Of a DNA stretch of 15,117 nucleotides, positions 14,216-15,117 are shown piece after piece. How positions within the stretch are numbered: position 1 is the stretch's first letter; each line of letters opens with the position of its first letter. Source of the DNA: Caldifarciminota bacterium (GTDB lineage: Bacteria; Hydrothermota; Tepidihabitantia; Tepidihabitantales; Tepidihabitantaceae); NCBI GenBank assembly GCA_903908785.1, contig CAIVTL010000076.1, forward strand, positions 1 through 15,117. Reading direction: 5' to 3'. The position numbers and the translations under genes were made by a program. The notes beneath the pieces are model-generated. The model had not been told where the DNA came from and did not search any database. It saw only the letters and a program-made list of their open reading frames with translations.

Positions 14216-14278
14216 AGCGGTTCCCCTGCCCGGATGTTAACATCTGGGTTGTTTGAAAGTTATGAAAGGAGAACCGCT
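14216..14278 (+). promoter_or_regulatory. Fold-back hairpin that covers the transposase ribosome-binding site
   Basis: AGCGGTTCCCCT at 14216-14227 can pair with AGGAGAACCGCT at 14267-14278 at 11 of 12 positions. The right arm holds the Shine-Dalgarno and ends at the GTG. The loop encloses a second perfect palindrome, GATGTTAACATC (14233-14244), extended by CCC/GGG to 14229-14248. A transcript entering from outside the IS would hide the start. A possible internal promoter (TTAACA 14237-14242, 18 nt, TATGAA 14261-14266) would yield RNA without the left arm. Confidence 0.65.
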
Positions 14279-15117
14279 GTGAGAAAGTACAGGAAATGGT
14301 CGTCCGCTGCAAGTCGGAACGAGAGGTCAGCAGGCCAGCAGATGCTGGCCGCGCTGGACCAGCGTGATGTCCTGGGGCTGTTGAAAGAGGGACTGCACAG
14401 CCTCGTGGTCGAGATCGGCCGGGTGGCTGCGGCCGGCCTCCTTCGAGACGAGGTGGAACAACTCTGCGGGGGACGTTACGTACACGGCCCCGAGAAGCGC
14501 GTGGCCAGGCGGCACGGCGGCCAGCGTGGCTGGGCGATGGTGGCCGGACAGAAGGTGCCGATTGCGCGTCCCCGGGTCCGCCATACCAATGGCGACGAAG
14601 CTCAGTTGGAGGTATACCGGCTGTTGCAGAATCCTGACAACCTGCGCGGGGCGGTATTGCGAAGAATCGTGCATGGCGTGTCGGCGCGGAACTACAATCA
14701 GGTGGTCGAGAAGGTCCGGGATGGTTTCGGAGTGAAGCGGTCCAGCGTCAGCCGGCACTATGTGCGGGTGATGGCCGACCGCATCCGGGAGTTCTGCGAG
14801 CGGCGCTGGGCCGGGGTGCAATTTGTCGCCATCATGATTGACGGTAAGAGCTTTGCCCGGGAGATGATGATAGCGGTGCTGGGCGTAACCGTTACCGGCG
14901 AGAAGCACATACTGGGATTACGGCAAGGCGCGACCGAGAACGCCCAGGTATGCAAAGAGCTGCTGGAGTCGCTGCGTGAGCGGGGAGTGAGGACCGACGT
15001 ACCGACGCTGTTTGTGTTGGATGGAGCGAAGGCGCTGCGGGCCGCGGTAAAGAGCGTGTGGGGAGAGTATGCGCTGGTACAGCGCTGCCAGGTACACAAG
15101 CAGCGCAACATCAAAGA
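14279..15117 (+). CDS. IS256/Mutator-family transposase, N-terminal 279 residues
   Basis: A DDE transposase running off the window edge with no stop or frameshift in the visible part. The N-terminal region (about 1-170) is the helical DNA-binding part. The RNase H-like core starts with D188 in IMIDGKSF, followed by VLGVTVTGEKHILGLRQGAT. The second catalytic Asp is D248 in FVLDGAKAL. The family's C-x2-H signature follows as RCQVHKQRNI (C270, H273). The third acidic residue should lie beyond the window. The start is a GTG at 14279, preceded by AAAGGAG with 7-nt spacing. The full-length family is about 400 residues. The leader hairpin listed separately probably restrains its translation. The gene is intact as far as it can be seen, so the element may still be active. 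Confidence 0.93.
   Translation, partial: MRKYRKWSSAASRNERSAGQQMLAALDQRDVLGLLKEGLHSLVVEIGRVAAAGLLRDEVEQLCGGRYVHGPEKRVARRHGGQRGWAMVAGQKVPIARPRVRHTNGDEAQLEVYRLLQNPDNLRGAVLRRIVHGVSARNYNQVVEKVRDGFGVKRSSVSRHYVRVMADRIREFCERRWAGVQFVAIMIDGKSFAREMMIAVLGVTVTGEKHILGLRQGATENAQVCKELLESLRERGVRTDVPTLFVLDGAKALRAAVKSVWGEYALVQRCQVHKQRNIK

Larger units (their letters stand above)
14186..15117 (+). mobile_element. IS256/Mutator-family insertion sequence, left part
   Basis: The element starts near 14186, where coding similarity of the propeller gene stops and GGATGTCCCTATCTTAG begins. It extends past the window edge, so the right inverted repeat and target duplication cannot be seen and the boundary is accurate only to a few bases. 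It contains the transposase start, a structured leader (14216-14278) and no passenger gene in the visible part. Confidence 0.75.

Noticed and set aside
14327..14908. 193-codon minus-strand open frame in the IS
   Set aside because: The plus strand here encodes a transposase with catalytic Asp residues and the C-x2-H signature; the minus frame has none.

Overview
The window looks like chromosomal DNA from a GC-rich, deeply branching diderm bacterium. I think an uncultured FCB-like or WOR-3-like lineage is most likely, but taxonomy is inference. The evidence is: a lipoprotein maturation gene (lgt) with two lipobox proteins, a large beta-propeller protein ending in a FlgD/T9SS-type C-terminal domain, and spacers full of short low-complexity repeats that run into coding ends. 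Shine-Dalgarno genes are mixed with genes whose -10 box sits 6-7 nt before the start codon, as in leaderless mRNAs.

Layout. (a) 1-5798, minus strand, probably one long transcription unit read right to left: two paralogous FnIII-like lipoproteins, a small ZapB-like coiled-coil protein, ZapA, a 6S RNA, RNase Y, a YmdB-like metallophosphoesterase, a small heat shock protein, and the start of a DUF547 protein that leaves the window. The zapA-6S RNA and rny-ymdB pairings are familiar bacterial gene orders. (b) 5799-6092, a divergent control region with a promoter on each side, a perfect hairpin and a repeat. (c) Plus strand: an unrecognised multi-pass membrane or envelope protein (6093-7250) and an M23 peptidoglycan endopeptidase (7377-8720). 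(d) Minus strand: lgt and comF overlapping as an operon (8659-10204), comF colliding tail to tail with the M23 gene. (e) 10400 to about 14185, minus strand: a very large secreted multi-propeller protein, its 5' end removed by an insertion sequence. (f) About 14186-15117: left part of an IS256/Mutator-family element with its transposase on the plus strand, running off the window.

The genes share an envelope and cell-division theme: division-site assembly (ZapA, ZapB-like), wall cleavage (M23), lipoprotein lipidation (Lgt) with candidate substrates in the same window, and RNA turnover (RNase Y, 6S RNA). I see no defence system, CRISPR array, tRNA or rRNA. The most unusual content is (1) repeat sequence used as protein-coding sequence: start codons of two genes, a 40-residue insert in the YmdB homologue and the Lgt tail; (2) three promoters placed for leaderless mRNAs with the same 16-bp spacer; (3) a 182-nt 6S RNA ending 24 nt before the rny start codon; and (4) an IS leader that can fold to hide its own ribosome-binding site.
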